A stretch of 64,000 nucleotides of DNA from an uncultured Clostridia bacterium. Lineage in GTDB: Bacteria; Bacillota; Clostridia; Christensenellales; DTU072. The notes under the pieces are model-generated. The model was not told the DNA's origin, searched no databases, and saw only the letters and a list, made by a program, of their open reading frames with translations. Within the stretch, counting starts at the first letter, position 1; every line of letters starts with the position of its first letter. Location: contig CAMOOO010000004.1 of NCBI GenBank assembly GCA_946621465.1, positions 124,001-188,000 on the forward strand, read 5' to 3'. Positions 13,889-23,700 of the stretch are shown here, piece after piece. A program made the position numbers and the translations under genes.

Positions 13889-15736
13889 ATGAAAACATTT
13901 TATTATATCCCTTTTTACGACCTATCCATCGGAGATGGATTTTGGAAAGACAGACAACGATTAAACGCGGACGTCAGTATTCCCGGCGTCTATAAACGGT
14001 TTAACGAAACGGACCGATTCAACTGCATCTATCCCGGATGGAAAAAGCCGACGGCGCATTCTCACATTTTTTACGACAGTGACACCGCCAAATGGATAGA
14101 GGCGGTGGCGTACGTTCTGCACCGTCATCGGAAGGAGTATCCGGAACTGGAAAAACTTTGCGACGATATCATCGACCGCTTTGCCAAACGTCAGCAGGCA
14201 AACGGCTATCTCAATTCTTATTTTCAGCGTCACCCCGGAAAAAAGAAGTTTCATTTCCGTCCCGACCACGAACTGTATTGTGCCGGGCATATCTTCGAGG
14301 CGGCGGTAGCGTACTATCAGGCGACGGGTAAAAACAGACTGCTCGTCGTTGCCGAAAAGTACGCCGATCATATTTATAAAAGGTTCATCCAAAAGAAGAA
14401 CACCTCTTTTTCCACCCCCGGACACGAGGAGATAGAACTTGCGCTCTTCCGGATGTACGAGGTCACGGGAAAGGAAAGATACAAAGAAATGGCGGAGTTT
14501 TTCCTGAACACCAGAGGGACGGTCAAAGAAAAGACCTATAAGATGTTCACCGACGCTTACGACCAGCACGAAGTGCCGGTGCGCCGATTGGATGCCGCCG
14601 AGGGACACGCGGTCAGAGCGATGTATCTGTATTCGGCTATGGCGGATATGGCGAGGATAGACGGCGACGAAGAGATGTTTGCCGCTTGCGAAAGGCTCTT
14701 TAACGACGCGGTGAAAAAAATGTACGTCACCGGCGGAATCGGAAGCGACCCGAGAGGGGAGTGCTTTACCGTACCGTACGACCTTCCTAACCAGACGGCA
14801 TACTCCGAGAGTTGCGCGGCGATTTCCTTTATGATGTTCTGCCGCAGAATGCTCCTGATATCCTGCGACGTTCGCTATGCCGACGTCATTGAGAGGATCA
14901 TGTATAACAATCTGCTTTCTTCCGTTTCTTTGGACGGAAAAGCCTTTTTCTATGAGAATCCTTTGGAGATCAGACAGGCGGAACTGACGCGCAGTCGCAC
15001 GGTTAAGCCCCGTTCCGGCTTTATGGGTTTACAGTCCAATCTTCCCCGTTTCCCCGCATGGCAGCGGCAAGAGGTTTTCTCGTGCAGTTGTTGTCCGCCC
15101 AATATCAACAGGGTGATTGCCTCTATCGGAGACTACGTCTTTACCTGCGACGGCGAAACAACCTACCTGCAACAGTTTATTTCCTGCCGGACGGAAGGTA
15201 TCACGGTGGAAACAAACTACCCGATCGGCGGAAAGATCTCGATTAAAGGAAAGGACTACGGTAAAAAATACTTTTCCGTACGTATTCCCTCGTGGTGCCG
15301 CTCTTTTGTCGCCCAATTGGACGGTAAAAAGGTGACGGGCGCGGAGAACGGGTATCTTACGGTGGCGGTAGAAAAGGACTTCACGATGACAATCGACCTT
15401 GATATGACGCCAAAGTACGTACGGTGTAATCCCCTTTGCAAGGAGAATAGAGGAAAGTTGGCACTGGTAAGAGGTCCGGTCGTTTACTGTCTGGAAGCAA
15501 ACGATAACGGTGATCTCGACGCGGTGGCGGTCAATATAAAAAGCGTCGCCAAAGAGAAGGAAAGCAGCCTTTCACCGTTGCCTGCGTTGGAGACGGTAGG
15601 ATACGAACTTTCTTCGTCGGAGACCTATTATACCGGGGAAAGCGAAAAGAAAGAACGCACCCTCCTCTTTATTCCCTACTTCACATTCGCTAACCGCGGC
15701 GTCAGCGATATGAAAGTATGGATAAATGAAAATTAA
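13889..15736 (+). CDS. GH127 family beta-L-arabinofuranosidase-like enzyme
   Basis: 615-residue enzyme, probably cytoplasmic (no signal peptide), of the former DUF1680 family. Characterised members such as Bifidobacterium HypBA1 remove beta-linked L-arabinofuranose from plant hydroxyproline glycans. The N-terminus IPFYDLSIGDGFWKDRQR is typical and fixes the start. The (alpha/alpha)6-barrel carries ANGYLNSYFQ, HELYCAGHIFEAAVAYY and HAVRAMYLYSAMADM. The zinc/thiolate centre is intact: E307 and C309 in YSESCAAISF, and the pair C401-C402 in CSCCPPN, one of which is the nucleophile. The C-terminal beta-sandwich includes LALVRGPVVYCLE. Its stop is 3 bp before the -35 box of the next gene. Substrate preference within the family cannot be read from sequence. 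Confidence 0.9.
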   Translation: MKTFYYIPFYDLSIGDGFWKDRQRLNADVSIPGVYKRFNETDRFNCIYPGWKKPTAHSHIFYDSDTAKWIEAVAYVLHRHRKEYPELEKLCDDIIDRFAKRQQANGYLNSYFQRHPGKKKFHFRPDHELYCAGHIFEAAVAYYQATGKNRLLVVAEKYADHIYKRFIQKKNTSFSTPGHEEIELALFRMYEVTGKERYKEMAEFFLNTRGTVKEKTYKMFTDAYDQHEVPVRRLDAAEGHAVRAMYLYSAMADMARIDGDEEMFAACERLFNDAVKKMYVTGGIGSDPRGECFTVPYDLPNQTAYSESCAAISFMMFCRRMLLISCDVRYADVIERIMYNNLLSSVSLDGKAFFYENPLEIRQAELTRSRTVKPRSGFMGLQSNLPRFPAWQRQEVFSCSCCPPNINRVIASIGDYVFTCDGETTYLQQFISCRTEGITVETNYPIGGKISIKGKDYGKKYFSVRIPSWCRSFVAQLDGKKVTGAENGYLTVAVEKDFTMTIDLDMTPKYVRCNPLCKENRGKLALVRGPVVYCLEANDNGDLDAVAVNIKSVAKEKESSLSPLPALETVGYELSSSETYYTGESEKKERTLLFIPYFTFANRGVSDMKVWINEN

Positions 15737-15739
15737 GTA

Positions 15740-15768
15740 TTGAAAGATAGCTATTATTATGGTAATAT
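15740..15768 (+). promoter_or_regulatory. Promoter of the lipase-like lipoprotein gene
   Basis: TTGAAA (15740-15745), 17-bp spacer, TAATAT (15763-15768), immediately after the GH127 stop codon. Confidence 0.65.
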
Positions 15769-15819
15769 AGTTATGCTGTTTATTTAAGGATATCGACCGA
15801 TAAAATAAGGAGAGAAAAA

Positions 15820-17484
15820 GTGAAAAGTAATAGAGGATTGATCCTGAAAATATGTCTATTCGCCCTTTGCGCCATCATGCTTTTTGGTATGGCGGCTTGC
15901 GGCGAGGAACCAAAAAAGAGTTCTAAAAAAAGTTCGGACAAAGATCTGTTCGAGCAGTATGACGAGTACGATAAAACGTTAGCTGCCGTCGGAACGTACT
16001 ATGCCGAAGAGGATAGACCGATGACGAAGATCAGGACGCTGGATGATATATATCTTCCGGAAGGACTCCTTGCAACGGGGTTCGGCATGTGGATTTATAA
16101 TAACGCCACCGACGGTTGGGTCCGGACCAATTCGGAAGAGGGGAGAGCGCTGTTCCGTCAGGATAAACCCACCTTCATTTCTTCGCACGGTATGGGTTCC
16201 GGCGCATATGCCGACGACCCGGAGAATTTTTATGCCGCCGGATATAACGTCCTTGCTTTCCATTGGGGTGCGTACGCGAACGAAGTGTTGTTCGACGCCA
16301 TCGTCGACAAAGTGTGGATCGGATACAGACCGCGCTGGCAAAAAGAGGACGACTCGTGGGAATCGAACGACGTCAGCGACGCGTCCACCGTCGAGGTGTA
16401 CGGCGCCTACTACTATGACCTTTTCAAAAACTTCCCCAAATACAGCGGTTCTTCCATTCACCTGTTCGGACACTCCTATGGCGGAATGTTGTCCATCGGC
16501 GTGACCAACTTCCTCATTACCGCTTTTAAATGCAAACTGATCCCCGCCTATATGTTGCCGGATAAAGTCAGTATGCTCGATCCCTACATGATGCGTTGTT
16601 CGGAAAGCAGACAAATCCCCTGGCTCGGTAAATATACCCCTGCGCACGGCAACATCTGCGAAATCGCCTATCAAACGGCTTTGGAAGGCAAAAAACTGGG
16701 TATCACCATACAGCTCACGCGCTTCAACCTCTCCGTTGCCTACATGGCTGTCTTGCATTACATCGCGGACGATTATGAGGGCGACCTCAATATTTCTTAT
16801 TGGAACTTTATAAACAACGTCGTATACGCTCACCTGGAGCAGCAGTCCATAAAATACATCGGCGGATTGGAGGCCTCCCACAACTACGGTTGGGACTGGT
16901 TTACCGAGTACTACACCGGGAACGTTCTTTACGACGCCGCGGCGACGCTGACGCAGGAACAGGCGCTCTGCTTTGGCATGGACTACGCCACTTCTTTTGC
17001 CCGCGCCGGTATTAAGTACAGTATCAACGTCAACGGGACCAAAAATAACACCGACGACGACATCCTCACTTCCTTCTTCCGCGAATACAAATACGACGGA
17101 GACGACGACAGCTATCCAAACTCCGACGTTCTACTGACGGAAACGGCGGAAGAGAGGGCGCTTTTGACCGGAAAAGCCAAGATCGCCGGATTCGTGTATT
17201 TTGACAGAAACGGCAACGGAACGATGGACGAAAGGCTCAGAGACCACCTGTCCGGAGCTACCGTCGTTATCAAAGACAGCGCCGGTAACGAAATTCTTAA
17301 CGTCGTTACGGAGATCAACGGATATTACGAAGTAGAAGTGGATACCGTCGGCGAATACACCGTTACGGTGGAACTGCCCGAAAAATACGTTCTCTCCACC
17401 GACAGTGGGTCGCTGGAAGCAAACGTGACCATTATCGACGCGCAACACCAGCTCGTCCTCAACCACTTCGGAGCGAAGAAATAA
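15820..17484 (+). CDS. Lipoprotein with alpha/beta-hydrolase (lipase-like) domain and C-terminal SdrD-B-like domain
   Basis: 554 residues, GTG start set by AAGGAG 8 nt upstream. The signal peptide ends at lipobox MAAC (Cys27), then a Ser/Lys-rich linker (KKSSKKSSDK). Residues ~85-420 resemble an alpha/beta hydrolase: a strand-turn PTFISSHGMGSGAYADDP near the oxyanion position and the nucleophile elbow GHSYGG at 217-222 (Ser219). Residues ~447-550 are an SdrD-B/Cna-B-type beta-sandwich (GFVYFDRNGNGTMDE, a Ca-binding-like DxNxNG loop, then GYYEVEVDTVGEYTVTV). Such domains usually occur as stalks on sortase-anchored proteins; here the protein is lipid-anchored instead. The substrate is unknown; secreted lipase or esterase is likeliest. 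Confidence 0.75.
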   Translation: MKSNRGLILKICLFALCAIMLFGMAACGEEPKKSSKKSSDKDLFEQYDEYDKTLAAVGTYYAEEDRPMTKIRTLDDIYLPEGLLATGFGMWIYNNATDGWVRTNSEEGRALFRQDKPTFISSHGMGSGAYADDPENFYAAGYNVLAFHWGAYANEVLFDAIVDKVWIGYRPRWQKEDDSWESNDVSDASTVEVYGAYYYDLFKNFPKYSGSSIHLFGHSYGGMLSIGVTNFLITAFKCKLIPAYMLPDKVSMLDPYMMRCSESRQIPWLGKYTPAHGNICEIAYQTALEGKKLGITIQLTRFNLSVAYMAVLHYIADDYEGDLNISYWNFINNVVYAHLEQQSIKYIGGLEASHNYGWDWFTEYYTGNVLYDAAATLTQEQALCFGMDYATSFARAGIKYSINVNGTKNNTDDDILTSFFREYKYDGDDDSYPNSDVLLTETAEERALLTGKAKIAGFVYFDRNGNGTMDERLRDHLSGATVVIKDSAGNEILNVVTEINGYYEVEVDTVGEYTVTVELPEKYVLSTDSGSLEANVTIIDAQHQLVLNHFGAKK

Positions 17485-18107
17485 TGAAAAGACAATTGAG
17501 TAAAAAGAGTAAAATAGCCGTACTGATTACGGCTATTTTATTGTGTCTGATCCTCTTTTTATTATGGACGGTCCTCGCCGTTGTCACCGTCAACGAGATT
17601 TCGGCGGAAGATTACCAAAATTACAGCCGCACAGAACTGGTCGCTTCTTTCGATACCGCAATAGCGGACGGAAGGTACGGCGGCGTCATTATCGACGGAT
17701 CCGATCAATCTTTGACGGAAAAAGCCACAACCGCGCGGAGCGCGGGAAAGACAATCTTTATTACTCTTCCCGTAGACAGGGAGCAGGCGCTTTCGGCAAC
17801 CGACGGCGTCCTCGACGTTACCATAAAAAGCCGCGTCTTTTTCTGTTCGTCCGACAGAGAACTTTTGGAAAAACTCTACGAAGAAAAAAACGCCCGCTGT
17901 ATCCTGATAGTAAAGACGGGAACGGGGGCGATGCTCGGCGCGACAATGGGGTACAACTGCGCCCTTGACGTGAAGAAAATAACGGAAAAAAGGGTGGAGA
18001 AGGCGCACGAGAAGGGACACTTTGTCATTGCCACGAACGTTTATGAAGAAGATATCGAACAGTGCCGTATAAAACGGATCGACTACGCCGTCGTCGGCAA
18101 TTTTTAA
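17484..18107 (+). CDS. Membrane-anchored protein, possibly a degenerate phosphodiesterase barrel
   Basis: 207 residues. ATG overlaps the upstream stop by one base, so it is co-translated with the lipase-like lipoprotein. A single membrane segment (residues ~10-36, IAVLITAILLCLILFLLWTV) is followed by an extracytoplasmic domain of alternating strands and helices: YGGVIIDG, AGKTIFITLP, VFFCSSDRELLEKLYEE, RCILIVKTG, VEKAHEKGHFVIATNV and RIDYAVVGNF. The last two resemble the end of a glycerophosphodiester phosphodiesterase barrel, but the catalytic HRG and ExD motifs are missing. I therefore give no enzymatic function. Not recognised as a named family. Confidence 0.6.
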   Translation: MKRQLSKKSKIAVLITAILLCLILFLLWTVLAVVTVNEISAEDYQNYSRTELVASFDTAIADGRYGGVIIDGSDQSLTEKATTARSAGKTIFITLPVDREQALSATDGVLDVTIKSRVFFCSSDRELLEKLYEEKNARCILIVKTGTGAMLGATMGYNCALDVKKITEKRVEKAHEKGHFVIATNVYEEDIEQCRIKRIDYAVVGNF

Positions 18108-18145
18108 CAAACTGAAATTTATTTCATATTATTCATAAAAAGGAC

Positions 18146-18208
18146 TTGACAGTTCTTTATTTTGGGAGTATTATTTGAATAGACATTCAAATGAATGACC
18201 GTTCAAAT
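18146..18208 (+). promoter_or_regulatory. Promoter and ArsR/CadC-type operator of the metal-efflux operon
   Basis: TTGACA (18146-18151), 17-bp spacer, TATTAT (18169-18174). A perfect inverted repeat atttgaat-agac-attcaaat (18173-18192) overlaps the -10 box, and a further gttcaaat half-site follows at 18201-18208. ArsR/SmtB repressors bind such TTGAA/TTCAA palindromes and leave when metal binds, so this is the likely self-regulation site. Confidence 0.8.
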
Positions 18209-18237
18209 GTTCTTACTTATAGCGTAGAGAGGTAAAG

Positions 18238-18570
18238 ATGCACGATCACAAAGAGAAATTGCAATTAGTTAAAGAGGGGATGCTGGCAGAGGGGGAATTG
18301 AACGAGCTTGTCAGCTTATTCAAAGTATTCGGCGATCGGACGCGGATGAAGATCCTTTATTCGCTCTTCGAGTCGGAGTTGTGCGTGTGCGCCATCGGAG
18401 AACTGCTCGGCATGAGTCCGTCGGCGATCAGCCACCAATTAAAGACGCTGAAGCAGGCCAATTTGATCGGCAATCGCAGAGAGGGGAAGACCATATACTA
18501 TTTTTTGGCGGACGATCACGTCCGGACCATTATCGCACAGGGATATAATCATATTTCGGAGGAAAGGTAA
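18238..18570 (+). CDS. ArsR/SmtB-family metal-responsive repressor (CadC-like)
   Basis: 110-residue winged-helix repressor. Core: LFKVFGDRTRMKILYSLF, metal-site helix ELCVCAIGELLGM with C49 and C51 (the alpha-3 thiolate site of CadC/ArsR), recognition helix SPSAISHQLKTLKQANLI and wing NRREGKTIYYFL. The C-terminus (DDHVRTII, then HISEE) carries the Asp/His...His/Glu spacing of the alpha-5 zinc site, so both site types may be present, as in CadC. Thiolates at alpha-3 favour Cd/Pb/Zn sensing. It is the first gene of an operon with a CxxC chaperone and a P1B ATPase and stands next to a fitting operator. The start ATG has GAGAGG upstream. Confidence 0.92.
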   Translation: MHDHKEKLQLVKEGMLAEGELNELVSLFKVFGDRTRMKILYSLFESELCVCAIGELLGMSPSAISHQLKTLKQANLIGNRREGKTIYYFLADDHVRTIIAQGYNHISEER

Positions 18571-18571
18571 C

Positions 18572-18793
18572 ATGAAAAAGGTTTTTAAATTAGAGGATCT
18601 TGAATGCGCTCATTGCGCGCAAAAAATGGAAGACGGCATCCGTAAATTGGACGGCGTACAGAACGTAAAAGTCAATTTCATCATGCAAAAAATGACGCTG
18701 GAAGCGGACGATGAAAGGTTCGACGAGGTGCTGAAAGAAGCAGTGCAGATCTGCAAAAAAATAGAACCCGATTGCCGGATCATCATTAAATAA
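18572..18793 (+). CDS. Small heavy-metal-associated (HMA) metallochaperone
   Basis: 73-residue ferredoxin-like HMA domain with the metal loop ECAHC (C12, C15) after the first strand, then KMEDGIRKLDGVQNVKVNF and MTLEAD. It begins 2 nt after the repressor stop with GGAGG upstream and ends 6 nt before the ATPase. In most Cd/Zn ATPases this domain is fused to the N-terminus of the pump; here it is separate, and the ATPase lacks it. It probably hands metal to the ATPase. The GMTCxxC of copper chaperones is replaced by LECAHC, the form usual in Zn/Cd pumps. Confidence 0.9.
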   Translation: MKKVFKLEDLECAHCAQKMEDGIRKLDGVQNVKVNFIMQKMTLEADDERFDEVLKEAVQICKKIEPDCRIIIK

Positions 18794-18799
18794 GATCTT

Positions 18800-20695
18800 A
18801 TGACGAAGAAACAAAAAAAGAACGCTCTTCGCTGCGGCATTGCGGCAGGGCTGCTTGTTATCGTATATCTACTTGCCCATTTTCTACCCCTGCCGTGGTG
18901 GGCGAAACTGCTTTTGTTTTTACTGCCCTACGGTGTGATCGGATACGACGTATTGATTTCCGCTTTCAGGAATATCATTCACGGGCAGGTGTTTGACGAA
19001 AAGTTTTTGATGGCGGTAGCCTCTATCGGAGCCTTCGTTATCGGAGAAAACGCCGAAGCTGCCGTCGTTATGCTATTTTACCAGGTTGGCGAACTGTTCC
19101 AGAGTATTGCCGTAGGTAAGAGCCGTAATTCCATAAAAGAGCTGATGGCAATCCGTCCCGATACGGCGACTGTGGTTCGTGACGGGCAAGAAATAACCGT
19201 CGACCCGGACGAGGTGGAAGTAGGCGAGACCATTGTTATTCGACCGGGCGAAAAAATACCGCTGGACGGCGTTGTGATCGGGGGCGAGGCGTCGGTCAGC
19301 ACGGCGGCGCTGACAGGAGAGAGTGCGCCGGCGGATAAATGCGAAGGGGATACCGTAATCAGTGGTTGTATTGACCTTAGCGGCGTTTTATACGTCCGTA
19401 CGACGTCGAGCTTTGAAGAAGGCACGGTGTCTAAAATATTGGAACTGGTGGAAAACGCCTCGGAGAAAAAGGCAAAGAGTGAAAACTTCATCTCCAAGTT
19501 CGCCCGTTACTACACCCCTGCGGTGGTCTTTTCGGCATTACTGCTTGCCGTTATTCCTCCGCTGTTTTTGGGGATAGGCGTACTATCCGTGTGGACGGAG
19601 TGGATCAAGAGGGCGTTGACCTTTTTGGTGGTGTCCTGTCCGTGTGCGCTCGTTATATCCGTTCCCCTTTCTTTCTTTGGCGGTATCGGCGGCGCGTCGA
19701 AAAAGGGGATACTCCTTAAGGGCGCGAGCGACCTTGAAATGCTGTCGAAAATTAAGACGTTCGTCTTTGATAAAACGGGGACGCTGACCGAGGGGAATTT
19801 CCACGTGACCGCCATCCATCCGCACGAAATGAGCAAGGACGAACTACTGGATATCGCCGCCCTTGCGGAGAGCTATTCCTCTCACCCGATCGCCGAATCC
19901 ATCGTGCTGGCGCATAAAGGGCATCTGGATAAAGGCAGGGTAGGCAAAGTGACCGAACACGCCGGTTTCGGGGTGGAAGCGGAGATCGACGGGGAGTCGG
20001 TGTTCGTCGGCAACGCGCGGTTTATGAAAGAGGTGGGCGCAGAGTGCAACGTGTGCGAAGAGTGCGAGGGATGCGCCGAACGCGGCGGCACGGTGGTGTA
20101 CCTGGCGCACAAAAATAAATGCTTAGGGCATATAATGGTATCCGACGTCGTTAAAAAGGATGCCCAAAACATGATAAAAGAGTTGAAAAAGCTGGGCGTG
20201 AAAAAGACCGTCATGCTGACAGGGGACGTGGAGAAGACGGCCCTGGCTATCTCTGAAGAAGTCGGCGTTGACGAGTACCGGGCAGGACTTTTGCCCCAAC
20301 AAAAGGCGGAAGAAATGGAAAAGCTGACGTCCGGCGAAAAGGTAGCGTTCGTGGGTGACGGCATCAACGACGCGCCCGTCTTAGCTTGCGCAGACGTAGG
20401 TATCGCTATGGGCGCAATGGGGAGCGACGCGGCGATAGAAGCCGCGGACGTCGTTCTTATGGACGATCAATTGAAAAAAATTCCGCTGGCAATGAAAATT
20501 TCGACCAGGACCATGCGGATTGTTAAAGAGAATATTATCTTTTCTTTGGGTGTTAAACTGGGAGTCCTTGCGCTTGCGGCGGTGGGGATCGCCGGTATGT
20601 GGCTGGCTGTTTTTGCCGATGTCGGCGTGTGCGTTATCGCCGTACTGAACGCCATGAGAGCATTGCGCGTCCCCGAAAAAAGTTCACGTTCTTAA
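18800..20695 (+). CDS. P1B-type heavy-metal-transporting ATPase (Cd/Zn/Pb export, CadA/ZntA-like)
   Basis: 631-residue pump with no N-terminal metal-binding domain. After about four membrane helices comes the actuator with LTGESAPADK. Helix 6 carries SCPCAL (C280-P-C282), the transport site. Phosphorylation motif DKTGTLTEG has Asp324; HPIAES is the HP locus of the nucleotide domain; VAFVGDGINDAPVLA is the hinge. The last membrane segment has the Asp typical of Zn/Cd pumps (FADVGVCVIAVLNAMR). An unusual Cys run C416/C419/C422/C425 (CNVCEECEGC) interrupts the nucleotide domain. The substrate is inferred from the CPC motif, the conserved C-terminal Asp and the CadC-like repressor. Stop codon is 8 bp from the convergent gene with no terminator between. 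Confidence 0.94.
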   Translation: MTKKQKKNALRCGIAAGLLVIVYLLAHFLPLPWWAKLLLFLLPYGVIGYDVLISAFRNIIHGQVFDEKFLMAVASIGAFVIGENAEAAVVMLFYQVGELFQSIAVGKSRNSIKELMAIRPDTATVVRDGQEITVDPDEVEVGETIVIRPGEKIPLDGVVIGGEASVSTAALTGESAPADKCEGDTVISGCIDLSGVLYVRTTSSFEEGTVSKILELVENASEKKAKSENFISKFARYYTPAVVFSALLLAVIPPLFLGIGVLSVWTEWIKRALTFLVVSCPCALVISVPLSFFGGIGGASKKGILLKGASDLEMLSKIKTFVFDKTGTLTEGNFHVTAIHPHEMSKDELLDIAALAESYSSHPIAESIVLAHKGHLDKGRVGKVTEHAGFGVEAEIDGESVFVGNARFMKEVGAECNVCEECEGCAERGGTVVYLAHKNKCLGHIMVSDVVKKDAQNMIKELKKLGVKKTVMLTGDVEKTALAISEEVGVDEYRAGLLPQQKAEEMEKLTSGEKVAFVGDGINDAPVLACADVGIAMGAMGSDAAIEAADVVLMDDQLKKIPLAMKISTRTMRIVKENIIFSLGVKLGVLALAAVGIAGMWLAVFADVGVCVIAVLNAMRALRVPEKSSRS

Positions 20696-20703
20696 AACAA
20701 ATT

Positions 20704-23700
20704 TCAACGCACCCAAAGGGTGACTTCTCCGGAGACGTAACGCCAGAACTTTCCGTCGAAGGCCGTTCCGTCTTCGGTCAGCGTCGGCGCGCTTTCCGAG
20801 TAGAACCAGATGTCTTCGGTCGCGGGCAGATCGTTATTTTCTTTCTTGATGATATTATTCCAATCTTCTTCGGTACTACCGTAGCAGAACACCGTCGTTT
20901 CCTCTAAAACGGGGAAGACGTACTGCTCGATCGTTTCCACGCTTTTCCCTACGACGACAAAGGCGAGAGTGACGTTGTTTTCCGAGGGCATAAGTAGATT
21001 TTTGGGGAGTTTCAAAACGTCTTTTCCGACGTAGAAATGAATGTTGACCGCGCCCTCGAATACGCCGTTATCGGTAGGCAGATCGGCGCAATTTTCCGCA
21101 TTGTAACGAATGGTCTTTATGCCGGTGCATTGGTAAAAAGCTCTGCTGCCGAAAGAGGTCAGCGACGCACCTATGGTCAAAAATTCCAGATCGGCGCAGT
21201 AGGCAAAAGCCTCTTGACCGACGGAGATGATATCGTCGCCCAAACGGAAACCGGTCAGTCCCGTTCTTGCGTAAAAAGCACGCGCGTCGATAGCGGTGAG
21301 GTTTCCGGTGTCGTAGGCGTTGGCGGTCCCGAGAACGGCGGAAGAAAATTCTACGTTAATAAGCAGTCCGTCTTCAGCGACGAATGTGTCGGAGGAGGAG
21401 GTAATCGTCTGCAAGGGACAATAGGCAAAAGAAAGGCCCGTCACGGAGGAGATACTCTCGCCGAAATGGACGGTCGTTAAAGAGGTGTCGTGGTCAAAGG
21501 CGTAGCTTGCGACGACGGATACGGAATCGGACAACGTGACCGAACTAAGGCGGGGACAGGAGGCGAAAACGTAGCCGGGTAACGAAGTGCATGCGCCCGT
21601 CTCGAACAGAACGGCGGTCAGTTTTTTTGCTCTGTAAAAGAGATAGGGAAGGAGGGTTGCGTCCTTTCCTACCGTCAGCGTCCAGCCGGAGGAAGAGCCG
21701 ATCTCCGTAAATAAATCTGCGTCAAAGTACAGTAAATCGCGGACGTTAAAGTAGATCTTCGTAATGCCGGTGCAACCGGAGAGTGCGTTTTTACCGATCG
21801 ACCGAAGGGAAGAAGGAAAAGCGATTTCGCCGATTGCGGTGTTGCCGGCAAAAGCCCCGTCGGAAATGGTAAGCGTTCCTTCCGCTATCTCCACTTTCTT
21901 ACCCGGATTTTTGACGGTGTAGAGTGCCTTTCCAATATAGATTACGCCCGTCTGAGCGCGGAGCCAATCGGTCCCGTAAAAAGCATTGATACCTACCTTT
22001 TCCGGACTGCTTGCGGTGAGCGAACTTATTTTTGATACGTTGCAGAACAGATAGGCAGGGAGATATTTGACGTTTTGGGTGACGGTCACTACAATGCCGT
22101 CTGCTGCGCCGGAACGGTAGAACGCGTCACTGGTTTCGGTCAGGTCGCGGCAGGAGACCGCGCCGTAAATTATTTCGGTAAGGCTAAGACAGGAAGCAAA
22201 GGCCTCGCTGCCGATAGCAAGCAAAGAGGAAGGTAATGTGATCGAAGTTATTTCGCTTTCATAAAAAGCCCTATCGGCGACGTAAAGAGTCCCTTCTTCG
22301 ATGACAACGTCGGTCGGCGTACCTTTATAGCCGACGGCGGTATTTCCTAAATACAAAACTCCGTCCGCGTGGTTGTTGTACCAGTAGGTATTCAAAAAGG
22401 CGGTGGGGTGTACCTCGGTAGTCTTCGCGCCGAGGACGATAGAGGACAGCGTCACGCAGTTACGAAAAGCGGAACGCCCGATAATAAGGTCGCATTCCGG
22501 CGTAAAGAGGGTAACCAGTCCAACGCAGTCACGGAAAGCGCCGAAGCCTAACGTATGAACGGAGCTTGGCAAAGTCAATTGGAACAGGTTCTCGTTGCCG
22601 GCAAAGGCAAAGTCGCCTATCTTTTCGCAGACGGGAGCAATAAACTGAATGCTACGTACGTCCGCTTGATAGAAGAGGTGATCGGGAATGACGGTGACGT
22701 TCTTTCCGATAATAGCGGTGAGAGAAGTACATCCGACGAAAAATCCGCCGTCGCTTTTGCCGCGACAGTTGGCGGCATCAAAGTAAACGGTGGTTAGCGT
22801 CGTGCATCCGATAAAGGCATTATCCATTTGACGAATGGTGCGCGGAATGTAGACGGAAGTTATGGGACAGCCCTCAAACAGCTCGTCCTCGATTCCTTCG
22901 ACCGGTAGTCCGTTATAAAGGGAAGGAATGACAACTTCGCCCGTCGGTTGAACGGTGTACCCGGTCAGATAGTAAGCGTTTTTTTTCAGAGTGAAGACCC
23001 ACCCGGCCGTCGGCTCCGGTTCGCCGCAAACGGTGCAATTTCCGTCCTGGTATATATGCGCGCGAATGATTTCTACGGAGAAAGAGACCGGCTTGTTGCA
23101 AACGGCGCAGAGGAGCGGTTCTTTGGGATTTTCTATACTGCACAGCGCGTAGCGATCGGTATTGGGGGTGGGTGCAATGAGTACGGGGTCACCGTCTTCA
23201 TCCCAAACGTACCGTCTTGCGCTGTAGTCGTGAACGCAGGAAGAGGGAGAGTAAAAAACCATTCTCCAGATATCGGACAGACCCTTTTGTTCCCAACTGT
23301 CGTAGGTGTCCGCCATATAAATAATTTCCAGAGCTTCGCACCCGAAGAAAGAACTTTCGGAAAAGGCGGTCAGCGTACTCGGTAAGAACAGAGATGTAAT
23401 TTCGGCGTTGCCGACGAAAGCCGTTCCGACGTCGATAACGTTTCTTCCGTTTAACTTAGCAGGGACTTTTACTACGGTGTCCGAGCCGAGGTATTCGGTC
23501 AGCACGGCGGCATTCCCCGACAGGCGGAAGCGGAACAGATCGGAAGTTTGTAGATTGGTATATCCTACGGTGACAAGGGCGGTGCAACCGGATCTCCAGT
23601 TGCCATCCCAGTAGTCGGTGGCTTTTTCGCTGCGAAGTAAAATTTCCGTTGTGTCGTTTAACCCGGAGAAAGCGCCTTCGCCAACGTAGCGCACGTTTTC

